Source of the DNA: Dimorphilus gyrociliatus
Taxonomy: Eukaryota; Annelida; Polychaeta; Dinophilidae
NCBI GenBank assembly: GCA_904063045.1
Contig: CAJFCJ010000066.1
Coordinates: 16,450 to 62,282 of the forward strand
Length of the DNA stretch: 45,833 nt
Direction of reading: 5' to 3'
Shown here one piece after another: positions 22,126-34,121 of the stretch. The notes under the pieces are model-generated. The model saw nothing but the letters and a program-made list of their open reading frames with translations, made no database searches and was not told where the DNA came from. A program made the position numbers and the translations under genes. Position 1 is the first letter of the stretch; each line of letters starts with the position of its first letter.

Positions 22126-23931
22126 TTATTTAATAAATAAAGTTGAAAATTAATAGAACACAACGTTGCTTTCTTAATAGCTCATTTTGTAATAAATCAA
22201 TTAACAAACTAATAGCGATTATTACCATTCATGTGTAGGCATTAATAGGTTAAGTTTATGATTTTGTAATTGTTAGTGTACTAAGTAGTAATTTATATAC
22301 AAATATTTACACATAATACTCTCATATTCTTATATTTTGTGTTTTCTATTCTATAAAATCCATTTTAAAATAACAAATGAATTGTCTGTTAATGTTTTAT
22401 GGAAAAGTTGTGATATTTCTTCCGAAATCTCAGTTTAAATTGCCCATTCAATACGAAAATTGTTAAGGGGATGGCTATAAAATATGCTTTGTAATATCCT
22501 TGGTTGTGATTCATTGTACAGTGAACATAGTGTTTGTACAAGTGAAAATGGTGGAGAATATATGTTGTTTGTTTATCATGTCAATAATAGGACTATTCAC
22601 CTTTCACCTAGGTGTAATTTTATCCAATTATTATTAAATGGAATTGACAACTACTAGATTGTAAGTTAAAATATTGTTGATGCTATGATTTTGAATGAAT
22701 TGCTGTACTGTTTTTTCATTATGATTATGTCAACTAATGAGAAATACTGCAAAATTAAAGATTTATTCACTATGCTTAAAATGTTTTAGAACAAGTTATA
22801 CCTTTTACACTATAAAATAAATGTTTAATAAAGTATTACGTCATTGTTCGTTTGTTTATTTAGATATTTATATGATTGTCAAAGGTGCTCAATTTCTGAA
22901 ATTTTCATATTTGTATATAATATATATATATATATGTAGTCGATGAATGAGTAGCGAGTGTAGGTTAAAGCTATTTCCACCAACTTTACTTAATATACAC
23001 ATTAAAGATTTAAGGTATATACTAGTAAATATAGCAGTAATAATAAGTAATAACGTGTCGAAATAATAAAGGGTAATTAAATACAGTTAGGTTTAAAAAT
23101 ATATGTAACGTAAAGTAATTATAAAATAACGTAAAGGGAATTTGGCTCACTGCCAAATTTAGGCGATGTACCCATCGACTACATATATATAGATTATCCT
23201 CCAACTGCTCAACTGAAATTGTCCTTAAAAAAGAGACAGGGATCCATACTTGACTTTTATAGAGAGTGCAATAAAATGGGATTAGATGAGATAGACGAAA
23301 CGCTAAATTATACTTTCAAAATTTGTATCTATATAAAAGAAGATTTATGGTGTTTTGGATTATCATCAAACTAATTGAAAATCTCTACTAGAATGCTGTT
23401 TTACTTATAAATATTCAATATTTATGAAATTTTGTTAACCATCTCCTTCACTATTCAATACATGTTCCGATTTAATTGCATCTACATATTTAAATATATT
23501 TTTTTTATGCTGTTTTGGATTAATTGGCATAATACTCAATATTATTTTACCCTTATCTTTCATATTGCTGTTATGAAGAAGATGGATAAGATCATTTATA
23601 TTATGATGTCATTCTCTGATCTTTTTGTCAATTTATTGGAAGTATAATATAAGAAACAACTTCCATCTTAACTTGTTGCCATGACTATAATTTTTGTTTT
23701 AAATGTGAATTGAATATTTAACATGATATTTTTTACTGTAAATCTCATTTTTGATTATTTTCTTTATTTACTAAATAAACAGATAAGGCCACAGTTAACT
23801 TCCCTGGAAACCCAAAACAAATGAAACAAAGTTGTAGTTTTCCTCAACATCAACTGATGCATAAGAACAACCACCATAAATCCTATTAAATCAAGATGAA
23901 GGGACTCTTCTTCACCCAGAAGGAGGAAGTT
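22126..23931. other. Unique spacer of the palindrome
   Basis: AT-rich sequence without a recognised gene. It contains a TIR element (22929-23189), a (TA)n run and one short open frame of no known family (23432-23647). Confidence 0.5.
22929..23189. mobile_element. Small TIR element at the palindrome centre
   Basis: The 17-bp inverted termini tatatatgtagtcgatg (22929-22945) and its exact complement (23173-23189) enclose 261 bp with no coding capacity. The left terminus adjoins a TA run, which would fit a TA target site. The arrangement suggests a MITE, but without a second copy it could be only a short inverted repeat. Confidence 0.4.
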
Positions 23932-25019
23932 GTACAACTTTGGTCATATTTGATGCTTGAACTATATTACATGATACAACTTATACATCTAACTCTGAAA
24001 ACCTACACAAGAAAATGCTACATCATTGGCCAAACACAGGGCTGATTAGTCAGCTTGAAGGCTTATCTTTAATTACCAGGTCATCTTCCTGCTTGCTTCA
24101 GTATTATTATTTTGAATAAACTGTTTTAATTTAAACAATTGTTTAAAAGGTTCTAGTAGAACCACTATTGTTGTAACTTGCATAAGCATAAATAATTTTA
24201 AATTCAACAGCATAAAACTTTTGCATATACTCTCACTAAAAATAAACATGAATGCTAGAGCATTCACCTATTGACTTTTACAGAGGGCGTGATCACCACT
24301 AACACGTGACCCTTTATATACAGCGCATTTCTATGATTCACTCTTTATATTGGAATAAAGTATATTTGTAGCATTTTGAAAGTGTGACGAGACATCGAAA
24401 GAATAACAGCTTGAATAATAGTAAAGGTAAGAATTAAAAATGAAACAGTAATGGATGATATCTTAAATTATATCTCAGGTAAACTGTACCTGCTTTTAAT
24501 TGATTTGATCTATATATACCTGTGTACTAATATACTGTATAATTGACAAAAAGTGAATATCTACTGCCCTATACTAGATATATAGTTAGAGGTTGGAATT
24601 AAAGTTGAGAAATCATAAATTTGTGGACATTTTTTACCGACTATACACCCCTATATAGTATATTTCGATTAGTTTAATTACCAGTTTTCTCTACTAGTTT
24701 ACAAATTTTGCTCTGTTAGATTCTCTTCTCAGAATATCTAAGATGTAAAAAAAAAATAGAAGATTTAACAAAAAGATAAAGTTGTGAAAATAATTGTATT
24801 GAATATGTGTCATAGAAAAAAATGAGTAGGGGATTTTAACATGAAAATAAGAATGTTTTGACTCATCAACAATAAAAGTTTGCCCTCATTCAATTAGAAA
24901 TTAACATTTCTATAATTTTCAACCTGAAAACTGATAATAACAAACTATTGATTTCATAAAATGAACAGAATATTTAATCAATTTTTCATCATTCCAGGAA
25001 AAATCCATAATATAAAAAT

Positions 25020-26531
25020 ATGGCGGTTATAAAGAGAAATATCTGTGCGATACTCATCTCTACAATTTGTATACTGAGTAGTATCATCTCTTCTTCAGCA
25101 GGTATCTTTATATTTATTTGAATTATTTCAGTATGGGCTTCATTGAATGAATAAAAAAGCAACGGTAATATTTCAGTTAAATTCCACTCTTCTCCTACTT
25201 ACGAAGCTTTTAAACTTGGAGATAAGATAACTGTAACTTATAGTCTCACTGGTAAATATTCTATTTTTAGAATTTCATTCAATTTGTTATCAGTGTCTTT
25301 GTTTTCTAATTAGATAAAGCAAAACTTCGATTGGAAAATCTTTTTAATAATACTTCAGAACTGATGTATGAAACTCCAAACTTTGAATCAAAGTTCCAGA
25401 ATAGGTGGAAAGCCACACCTGGTGTAGAAAGTTCCAGTTATACATTTACTGTAGACAAATCAAAAAAAGTGAGTAATCAATGATTCATACTTTCCCTGGG
25501 TTTTTTTTTCTGTTAAATTTAAATAATTGAAACATTGATAAATAAAAATAGACTGATGGCATGCGAATTAAGGCTTCTATTGCTGATGGAACTAGTACTG
25601 ATTCTGTAGAAACAGGAATAGCCATTTATGGTAACAGTTTTTCTTTTACCAACTAATATCTTCACTAAGGTTAAATTTGATTTTTCTCAAAAAACAAAAT
25701 ACAGATTCAATTCCAAGAATCATAGAATATCCAAAAGATTTTTCTCCTGAAGAAGGTGAAGAATTCATGTTTTCGTGCGAATTCAATTATTGGGGATCAG
25801 GACACTCTGAATTTCAGATATTTTTAAATGACAAAAAAATACATTATAAATTTAGTAAAGTCATTTTCATTGATGGATTGATAACTCTTAAAGCTAATCT
25901 TAGTGCTTCTAAGGAAATGAATGATAATAATATCTATTGTCAACTGAGTTTACATCGAACAGATGGAAAATCTTCTTTACACTTCAAAAGTCAACCTATA
26001 AAATTTCAAGTTCTTTGTAAGTTTTAAATGATTGAATGAACTGTTGAGTACAGATTCTGTTTTCTGCAGATAAAGTAAATGACATAAATATTAGTTCTGA
26101 AATTGGCAAGACTGAAATAGAACTTTCCTGTTCAGCAGTAGGAAATCCACCACCAAAATACGAATGGAGAAAAGTAATTAATAGAAAAATGTTTCTTTTT
26201 TTCTAATTGCAACAAAATCTAATTATCCTACTTTTTTTCAAGAAATCATCCGATAAAATTCTATCAACAAACACCAAAATGAAGGTTGAAAAATCTACTG
26301 ATGAATACAAATGTACTGCCTGGAATGAGATTCGTGGTACAAAGAATAAATTAACCAAAAGCATATCTTTATCAGCTAGTGAGTTTTTTCAAACACACAA
26401 ACCATCTTTGCTTTACATAATGCACATTTCATGTTTTCTTCCTTTTAGATGGCGCATCACAAACAATGAAATTTGACAATAGTCTTTTCTACTTAATGTT
26501 TATTTTGCTACTCATAATTGTTCAAGTTTAG
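25020..26531 (+). CDS. GPI-anchor-like Ig-superfamily surface protein (copy 2)
   Basis: Eight exons (25020-25101, 25177-25251, 25314-25468, 25552-25630, 25705-26016, 26070-26173, 26243-26378, 26449-26531), all bounded by GT..AG, encode 341 aa. Residues 1-27 are the signal peptide (MAVIKRNICAILISTICILS). Residues about 28-130 form a beta-rich domain without the canonical cysteines. About 131-235 form an Ig domain (FSCEFNYWGSGHS, then NIYCQLSLHRTDG). About 236-314 form a second Ig domain (LSCSAVGNPPPKYEWRK, then YKCTAWNEIRG). The last ~25 residues are hydrophobic to the end, as in GPI-anchored proteins. The two copies are head-to-head, so their promoters lie in the inner arms and could be co-regulated. 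Confidence 0.87.
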
Positions 26532-27246
26532 AAATGAAAATTGTCATTAAATTGCTGCTCAATTGAATGCAAAGGGAAACTGTATTTATAATGTTTTCAC
26601 CATAAATACTTTATAAATGAAATTATAGGATGTAGGGTTAAGGTATTTACCAAATTTAAAAAATCTTCTTGAATATCCCTTTCGTAAAATCTCCATTAAT
26701 TTCATCTCTTTCATTGTTACAACCAATTGGAGATTCATTGGTCTTGGTGGAGAAATGATGTTTATTACTCATTTTTTGCTATGTTAACAAACTGAACTAC
26801 ACTTTTCACTAAGTGAATAATTTGATTCATGTTTACCTTTAGTAACAGTTTATCTCAAAGTTTTTATAGATATATTCCTAAATGTTTGTCTTTTATGAAA
26901 ACTAATTGAATGATAACTTGGCGAAGAGTTAATGTGTTTTCCTAATTGGTTTTTAGACAGCATATGTAGTTGGCCTATAGTAGTTTAGAGTAAAATAATA
27001 TATATAGGTAGGTTGTACAAGATGTATATCAAATCAGATTCCCTTTGCAATTCGGCATTTAAATCATATAATGAACTTTTTGTGATCATGTTGTGATCAA
27101 GGCTTTTGTTGAATATTTCCATCCATCCTTCTTCTTAATAAATATTGTTGTATAGCCAAGAATCTGTTTTCTTATATTTTACTATTTATATATTTATACA
27201 AGAGTGTTGAAATTTATTCTTTTATTTTTCTAATCACTGTTTGAGA

Positions 27247-27521
27247 TCAATGATATCCACACCCCTGGACTTTAACATCTGCTGAAATTTGCTTGATTAC
27301 TTTCCAACGGTATTTTTCAAAATCTAGAACAACTTTTCTTGGAGTAGAATCATTCATTGATTGCAAAATTTCCTGAAAATATTTTGTATTTAATCTACTA
27401 ATTAAGTAGAAAATTTTATACCAAGAGTACTTTTTTATATACCAGTTTCTTCTTGATACCATTATCAGTCAATTGTCTTTTTCTGATAAAATCTTTTCAA
27501 ATTATCGCTATGTTTTGCTAT
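27247..27521 (-). pseudogene. Mirror copy of the 3' exons of the gene at 18443-18964
   Basis: Identical reverse complement of 18690-18964: the RFYQKK exon, an intron and the last exon ending GCGYH. The upstream exon is absent because the TIR element 27523-27729 abuts it and unrelated sequence follows, so this copy is a truncated fragment. Confidence 0.7.
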
Positions 27522-27522
27522 C

Positions 27523-27729
27523 GGATGCGACAGAAAACGTCCACAAATGAGAAATTTCAAGACAAAATTTTGGATTGAGAAATGGTTGGGCAGAAGAAAA
27601 CAGTAACTGATTTGTACTTAAGAGGGTCTCCCCTAAGGGTTAGGGATAATGGAAAAGATTAGGTACAGCTAAGGGCTGGGTTACGGTTAGGGTAAAAGCA
27701 CTCATTTATGGACGTTTTCTGTCGCATCC
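27523..27729. mobile_element. 207-bp TIR element (MITE) at the palindrome edge
   Basis: The termini ggatgcgacagaaaacgtcc and its complement ggacgttttctgtcgcatcc are near-perfect over about 29 bp. The interior holds several gggttaggg-like runs and no frame. A second copy (38496-38685) has the same interior and right terminus. A 52-bp terminal piece sits at 18638-18689. No clear target duplication is visible here, consistent with later rearrangement at this site. Confidence 0.85.
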
Positions 27730-27989
27730 ATCCCAGAGTTATTGCTACAACTCATAATAAATGAAGTCGAAGTTGTCTGAAAAGGGAGCTTTATGCAAAT
27801 TATGCATTATTGGGTGTACAATGTTGTGTTGGAATTGTAGAAATTTCCTTCTTGTCCCAACCATAGTCATCCTTACCACTCATTTAATAATGCATCAAAG
27901 AACTGATCCAAATAGAAATCGATCTCCAAGAGTCAAACTATGTAAAATAAGATAATGCTAGCTGACAGGATGTCGACATCCCATCATAC
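27730..27989. other. No gene recognised
   Basis: A short stretch between the TIR element and a Tc1 remnant. It may be part of the decayed Tc1 element. Confidence 0.3.
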
Positions 27990-28385
27990 AAACTTGGTAG
28001 CAAATGTGGATTCTTCTTGATAACCTCAAAGCAGTTCTTCTTAATTTTTTCCAACAGTTCATCCTCTGACTAGAACTGTGGGCTATCATAGACCATTGTT
28101 TTGGTTGGGTTTCACATATTCTCAATTGGGCTCAGGTCAGGGCTCCTTGCTGCCTAATCAATGGGCTTGACGTTCTCTTTAAAGGCCCGTTTTTGTTCTT
28201 CTTGCTGTATGACAACCAGCATTGTCTTGCTGGAAGGTGTACTTCCTGCCCATTTTTGCTACAATCTCTTCCTGACATGAAGAACATTTTCCACAATGAA
28301 GGAGCTGTAGTTTTCTGCATTTAATCATCTCTTTATCCTCAAGACTTCAAATACACTGTCCGAAATCGTCAATCCTAAAGTCATT
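27990..28385 (-). pseudogene. Tc1-type transposase remnant
   Basis: The minus strand encodes, across frame changes, ENYSSFIVENVL, QQ/SSKTMLV..., AARSPDLSPIENM and EDELLEKIKKNCFEV, the C-terminal half of a Tc1/mariner transposase with the SPDLSPIEN motif that carries the last catalytic acid. A stop replaces the W after IENM. The copy resembles the one at 43885-44640 (LNADNYSSFIVEDVL). It is inactive. Confidence 0.75.
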
Positions 28386-29110
28386 TTTTTTAATATTATG
28401 TCAATTTATCTCTTTTGCTATATAAATTTAGACCAAAAAGACTACTTTACAGTGAACAAACAATTTTAACCATTAATTAAAATTTGGCCTATAAGAATTT
28501 ACAGTATTATTTTCAATTACAACTCTATTAAACATTTTCTAAGCTTTAACTTGAATTCAAGTCAACTTTAACAGAATTATAACTTTGTTCAAGCCTCATA
28601 TTAATATATACATACTACTCAGCTTGAACTGGCTTAACGCTATTCCTCTTAACCTTGACCCTGAGTGAAACATATTTCGAGATTATTCGTTATTATAGTA
28701 AATCAATGAATATATGTTTATTTTTTATATTATTATTTTATAGAACTCAGTGCTATTTTACTTTGTAAAATCTTTCGAATAATCATCCCAAGACTGTTGA
28801 TGTCATTCATTTGCAATAGGAGTGAATTGTCGGAAAATAGATGTCTAGTGAGCATGTGAAATTTCCTTGTTTGTGGCTATTGTAAAAGTATTAATTGAAA
28901 TTTTTAATTGAGCGATATTAGAGTGAGTATGTTAAATAGAAAAAAAAACCTCATAAAATATATCATCCATCACAAATTTACCATTTAAAGAGAGCTTGAC
29001 ATTATGCAATTCCAATAGTACTTTTGAAATGAATTTTGAAAACCTAACGGAATGATATTATTTCTTTTCAAAAGGCCTATAAAATGTGCAACTAGAAGAA
29101 AAATGAAGAA
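28386..29110. other. No gene recognised
   Basis: AT-rich spacer downstream of the receptor gene. No exon or repeat was identified. Confidence 0.4.
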
Positions 29111-29119
29111 AGAAAGGTT

Positions 29120-30110
29120 TAGGTTAAGGTAAATGAAAAATATTTTATTAACATTTCTTTTGATTTTCTTCTTCGACTGATTTTATTAAATTCAATCTGT
29201 TTTGAATAATTCAAAAAGTTGAACAATGACAATTTTAGAGGAAATATGAAAATTATAACAAACTTTTCCAGCATTTCAGTTATCGTCTTTCATTCTAATA
29301 TTCGTTATTAATGAGAGAATACCTGTAGGTTTTTAAATAATTAAGAAACTAATAGTAAAGGACTTATTGAGCTTATGCGCATGCGCAATAATTTCAAATA
29401 CTTACCTAAAATTGATATTGGTGTCCATATGCCAATATTTGTAAAAGCTAGAATAAACATACTAACTTTGAAGCTGACTGATGATTTGGTTTTCTTTTGT
29501 GAATGTTTTGCCACGGACCTCTTTATAACGATAACAATTTGAGTATAAAGAACACGGATTACAACTCCTGATAACAGCATGTAGACACCAAAGGAGAAAA
29601 ATGAAAATATCCAACCATTAATTCTTTCACTCCTTATAAAGATATTAAAACAAATTGGCGTTTGATTATGAATGTTCTAAGAAGAAGAAGAAGAAGATCA
29701 TGATGATATTTTCTCAATAAAAATCTTACCTTGTTCCAAATTGGTGGAAATACAGAGATACTCAAACACAAAAACACCATTGTAAACGTGACGTATTTTT
29801 TATATTTCACCACAAGAGACTGCTTTAGGGGAAATACAACGGCTTCGTATCTTTCAACGGTTATTAGGAGCATACTGGTTGTTGAGAAAACTGTTGAAAA
29901 CGTTAGTAAAGTACCTATAATTGTACAAAATGGATTATTTTTCCATTTATTATCATTTTCCAAGTAATTCCCCAGGAAATAGGCGTCAACTATTGCAATT
30001 GATAAAACATAAAATGAGGTTAAAAGGTCACTAAAACATAATATTCTTGTAAGATGCTCAATTTTGAAATACAACCAAATAATCCGTAAAACCAATAGAT
30101 GAACTTTTTA
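29120..30110 (-). pseudogene. LGR-like seven-transmembrane module of a composite receptor
   Basis: Read on the minus strand. TM1 ([14 protein letters not shown]) passes with a frame change and an apparent loss of about ten residues into [20 protein letters not shown] (TM2). CTIIGTLLTFSTVFSTTSML with VERYEA is TM3 and the DRY site. An intron (gtaag..cttag, about 29730-29669) joins WNK to NIHNQTPICF, which holds the loop-2 cysteine. TM5 and TM6 (MFILAFTNIGIWTPISILG) follow, then an intron with donor at 29405. The last exon gives ILSLITNIRMKDDN and a stop, while the shifted frame supplies ITEMLEKFVIIFIF and TM7 with a basic tail (SRRRKSKEM). LGR and GRL101-type receptors share HLTRILCFSDLL and ITEEM. 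At least two frame breaks suggest a pseudogene or consensus errors. Confidence 0.65.
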
Positions 30111-30880
30111 AACAGTGAACTAATCAAATCCGAACACGTAGTGAAAATTGATGAAGATGGATGACAAATTATTCTCTTATCAATATATCTCCACAATTGG
30201 CAACATAAATTAAAACTTTCTCCAAACACGTACTGAATTGATAAAAATCCTTGTACCATATTTGAAATTTGATCATTCTCTATTATCGTCCTATTCATAT
30301 GAAGAACGCTTAGACGAGTCGTTTTTGAAAATGTACTCTGGCCAATTGTTTTTACGAAGCAGTCGGCCATTTTTAAAATATTTAAATTAGGTGTATTACT
30401 GAAAATGTCTAAATTTAGAAATTGGATATTTGTTGATGAAATATCCAAATAGTTTAAGTTGGTTGATTGGAGATTAATTAGGAATGATAGAGATTTTATA
30501 GGACTATTTGATAAGATTAGTTGTTGAAGGATTAATAGAGTAGTATTGAATAATAGATCTTCGTTAAATGGTTTATTTCTTTCCAATGATAAATACGTTA
30601 AATGAGGAAGATATTTCAACATATTTTCATTTAAAATCCAACCATTTTTCATGATTAAAACATTTAAATTTAAATTTAACGTTGAAAAGTTAAATAAATT
30701 TGAATATTCAGTTAAATTTGATATTGTAATCTTCCTAAATTGAGCAATGTCAACACTATGAAATATTGAATTATCTATTGAACTTGATTTGAATGAACAA
30801 TTTAATGAAAATACGTCGGTTTGTTTACAAAATTTAGATAGTTTTTCGGGTAGAATTGGAATTTTACTCACTGTCTGTGA
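30060..30880 (-). CDS. Leucine-rich-repeat ectodomain of the composite receptor
   Basis: An open minus-strand frame runs directly into TM1. It starts with an LRR N-cap-like cysteine pair ([16 protein letters not shown]). Five or so LRRs follow ([68 protein letters not shown]). The hinge is [13 protein letters not shown]...FTTCSDL, the cysteine-rich linker typical of LGRs just before TM1. In LGRs this domain binds the peptide or protein ligand. The reading frame is offset by one from the LDLa exon upstream; no splice pair obviously resolves this without losing the N-cap. Confidence 0.75.
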
Positions 30881-31425
30881 AAGTCTGTAATAGTGACAAC
30901 GGATGTTGGCAAATTTCGTCACTTCCGTCATAACAATTCTTTTCACTATCGCAAACCTGATACTTTTTTATGCATTGATGATTGTTACACAATCTGTTTG
31001 GAAAGTTTCAGACAAGTTATTATCATTGTTCGCTTTATTCCATTTGATTCATTTACATTTCATCCTTGCCGCAAATTTCTATTGCTGAAGAAAAGTGGAA
31101 AAAGGATGATAAGAAACTGTAAAGACGGAACAAAGTATGACAAACTGCAATATTTTTCGTCCGAACCGTCCGCGCAATCCATTTGGCGATTGCAAACTAA
31201 AAGATAATTTATCCTTTCGCTATTATCGTAGCATAGGAATTGATATTGATAGTTTTCTTGGCAATTTTTCTCATCTTCCTTTAAATGACAATCAAATCTT
31301 CCGTCACAGACATACGCCATATTTATATACGTTCGTTCACTTTCGCACAAAAATGAACTATTGGGCAAAAGTGATATTTTCCAATTCAAAAGCGAAACAA
31401 TTGGTTGCCTTTGAGGATCTGTTAG
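30880..31425 (-). CDS. Three LDLa repeats of the composite receptor
   Basis: The exon after acceptor ctaacag (about 31419) reads [33 protein letters not shown], then [20 protein letters not shown] with [11 protein letters not shown], two degenerate LDLa repeats. A third, [20 protein letters not shown] with [11 protein letters not shown], lies at about 30885-31000 in another exon. The calcium-cage signature DGSDE is intact in repeats 2 and 3. Repeat 2 lacks the third cysteine, as does the corresponding repeat of the paralogue at 42834-43070, so this loss is inherited. LDLa modules precede LRRs in type C LGRs (relaxin-receptor and GRL101 type), where they bind ligand or control activation. Confidence 0.75.
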
Positions 31426-31499
31426 GTTTTGTTTTCTTTTCTTTTATCTATTTTCGTATTGAATATATTTCTTTTTTAAAACTCAACCCCGTTTTCTTT

Positions 31500-32200
31500 G
31501 ACAAACAATTCTATTTGTTTTTCTACTTGCGCAGTTTATACCTTTTATATAGACTTTCTTCTCTAAACCATTGGATGAGTGAACGGTATAGCATAGGCTT
31601 GATGAACACTGTTCAGTTTGGTGAATTCTACCAAGGAATCTCTTTTTAGCTCCGTACTTCTGAGGCTATTTTCATACAGATTAATTGATGATTTAATCAG
31701 TCATTTTTTTTACAATTCTTACTCACCACTCCAAATAAAAACTTGGGTAAATCCAAACTAATATCACTGGATGTTGTTAAAACAGTTACATTCTTTACAT
31801 TCTTTCTTATTCTAAAATCTAAATTAAAAAGTGTTTTTTGAACGCGAAATTTTGAAAGTTTAAAAATGTTTTTGCATTACGTTGATAGGCTATTGCACGT
31901 GAATTTGTATGTCTCTTCTTCTCTAATCTTATTTTGAAAATACTATCTAAGAATAGGATTATAAACGACTGATGAAGAGACGGAAAATCTGCCATTGTCA
32001 TTTCATTGTTGACACATTTTTCACCAGCTTCAGAGGGAGAAATTAAATACCTTTCGGATAATAGAATATAGCAAGTATGGTAGATAATCACTGCATTATC
32101 TCCAGTACAATTTACACTCGGAGACAGTGAACAGCTGATTAAGAACGGAAATCTATCTAACAAATTCCGTCTACAAACAATACGGAAATGTTTCTAAAAT
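31500..32200 (-). CDS. C-type-lectin-like domain of the composite receptor
   Basis: Upstream of the LDLa exons the minus strand reads SVNCTGDNAVIIYHTCYILL, then SPSEAGEKCVNNEMTMADFP with SLHQSFI, the beginning of a C-type lectin fold (CY, A..C, L/F, S.....FI). A downstream exon gives IRKNVKNVTVLTTSSDISLD. A last block near 31515-31580 (KVYIKGINCASRKTNRIVCQ) looks like the closing N-C...I-C strand. The copy at 43390-43917 has equivalent segments in the same order (HVCYYIYF, SCERKNLTLTDLP, IRKNNKDSIVTSS). The calcium-binding EPN/QPD and WND motifs are not seen, so sugar binding is doubtful. Splice boundaries here are approximate. Confidence 0.55.
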
Positions 32201-32530
32201 AAAGATAATAAGATGACCTTCCGCCTACTTTGCAGTTTTAACTGTACATTGTCGGAAATTCTTTGCAGTTTCCGGGCATAGCATAGTTTCTAATGTTTTA
32301 CTTTTCTTGGTGTCTTTTTCAGTTGTTACAGCGTCTTCACGACCTCCTTTCCTTATTATCATTCCGTAATTAAACCCAAAAAATGAGCATATTTTCATAG
32401 TTTCTTTATTAAGCATATATTGAAAATTCAACCAGTAATCATTAATAAAAATTTGCGGTATGCCTGAAAAATGTTTCAGCTCTTTTTCTCTTTTAAATTG
32501 GTAATAGAAATACAAAGATGGCATCTTTTT
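32201..32530 (-). CDS. SRCR-like exon of the composite receptor
   Basis: The minus strand encodes IPQIFINDYWLNFQYMLNKE followed by MKICSFFGFNYG, then MLCPETAKNFRQC. After an intron or frame change (about 32220-32190) comes HFRIVCRRN. The order W...(K)xICxxxGF...C.....xxxC...xVC is that of scavenger-receptor cysteine-rich domains, which bind polyanions and microbial surfaces. The exon join is not canonical in the right phase, so the boundary is uncertain. It lies directly upstream of the lectin-like exon. Confidence 0.5.
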
Positions 32531-33118
32531 ATTATTTTTTAATCCAAAGGCTAAGAAAACAAATTGATAGAGAGAGAAAAGTTTATTTTCTATTTACTAT
32601 GCTCAATTGAGCACTGCTCACTGACTCATATTATGGAATTTCTCAACGCAAATTGGTCGAACAAGCCGCAGTTGCAATACTTTCTTACGTCTTAAACTTC
32701 TTGTAATATTGCATAGAGAGTTTTTATTGCAAATTTCAACATGATATATACCCTGCAACGGTAACCGGAAACGGAAGTTCTATTTTAAAAAAAACAAACA
32801 AAAAATATTTATAACAATACAAATTACTCTTTTGTAAATAGTTGTGTAACTGCAATAGTCCATTATTGAAGATATAGCTTTACCTATAAGCTCACACAGT
32901 ACGGATGATCTGTCCAGTACATAACGTACAAAAGGATAGACTACACCTGCAGTCTTTGAATTGAAAACATATAAATTCTTTAATGATTTTATATAGGATG
33001 GCGGAACGTGGTCGTTTGCAACTTTTGTTACTGCAAATTCTGCAATTAGAGGAGGAATTGTTTAGAATTAATTCACTTAGTGTTAGGATTGTTTATCTTT
33101 CTCTCTCTCTCTCTCATT

Positions 33119-33969
33119 TTAACCTTTTAAATCCTCAAGCCTACATAAAACAGAATGATAAAATTTCTTTGATGGTTCAACTAATGATATGTTAAAATCA
33201 TCATTATTCCATATGGCATAAATGAACCGTCTCATCTGAAATACTTTAATTTTGTGATTGATAAATAATGACGCTTCGCATAAATTCCTTTTATCTTCTT
33301 TTCTTTTAAATACTTTAAAAATTGTTCCATTTTTTCTGGCAAACAAGTTATACTTGTCTCCACTTAAATGTATTGCGTAATGATCTAAAAGAGTTCAGGG
33401 TAAACACTCTCTGTGAACTGTCTTTTTACCTATTTGGTTTAATAAGTGTAGATATTTACAGAGTACATGAAGTTTAAAGCATTTTACTGATAGTCCATTT
33501 GTCACTGTTACACTCCTACCAACACTTTTTTATTGGGAAAAGAAGAGAAATAAGGGTTAAAGTCTCTTTTTTTAGTTAAATGCGTAAAAAGTAACTATAT
33601 ATACATAGTTCCAAGATAAAAACTTTGAATTGCAGATGATAGCAGTTGAGCATTGTTTACTTTTAAGCATTGAATTGTGAAATAATCGTCAAAACCAAAC
33701 GCTTTACATACATTTTTAATTATATCAAAATATTGAAATTCTAAATCTAAACATTGAAAATTCCTAGCAGACGTTTCATTTTTAAATATTGTTTGCAATA
33801 TTCCAATAGCGAATTTGTCGGCATTTTGAATGATGTCATATGACCATTCAATATCCTTCAATTGATAAGAGACAGTCGCTGTATAAAAAATATCCATCAT
33901 CTTCCTCAATTTATTATAAAGATAATTGAGTACCGTTTTCCACTTTTGGTAGACAGATTGCTTGTACAA
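33119..33969 (-). CDS. Two further receptor-ectodomain exons, SRCR-like
   Basis: The exon in 33595-33969 encodes ADKFAIGILQTIFKNETSAR with FQCLDLEFQYFDIIKNVCKA then FGFDDYF. IIKNVCKAFGF fits the xVCxxLGF core of SRCR domains. The exon in 33119-33346 encodes RNLCEASLF and FYHSVLCRLEDLKG. The first resembles 34881-35282 (YALGILLLKNFTSHKEL, then ILCGKMGYD), indicating repeated units. Boundaries and connection to the neighbours are inferred from order and strand only. A (CT)n run lies at about 33097-33115. Confidence 0.4.
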
Positions 33970-34121
33970 CTAGAATTTTTCTCCCTTTCCATCCATTTTC
34001 AAATTGGCAATTGGCGGTGAATCCGTTTTCCAAGACGCAATCCGTGATTATTTCGTACTTAAACTAACCGAAAACAATAACAAAAATACGAAATTATTTG
34101 CCTTTCTGCAAAAACAATTTT

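Larger units (their letters stand above)
23932..27573 (-). repeat. Right arm of large palindrome
   Basis: Mirror of 18638-22125. The outer end (27573) lies 51 bp inside the TIR element 27523-27729, which is complete on this side but cut at the same base (18638) on the left side. Confidence 0.95.

Noticed and set aside
24073-24267. Short minus-strand frame in the right-arm-specific ~150 bp segment
   Set aside because: Absent from the mirror arm, no motif, no splice context; more likely an indel or inserted non-coding piece.
27600-27700. gggttaggg-like runs as an interstitial telomere
   Set aside because: They are the interior of the TIR element and recur in its copy at 38560-38660; arthropod telomeres are usually TTAGG and no regular array is present.
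30893-31649. Plus-strand open frames opposite the LDLa/LRR exons
   Set aside because: They are shadows of the minus-strand receptor exons, which carry clear domain motifs.
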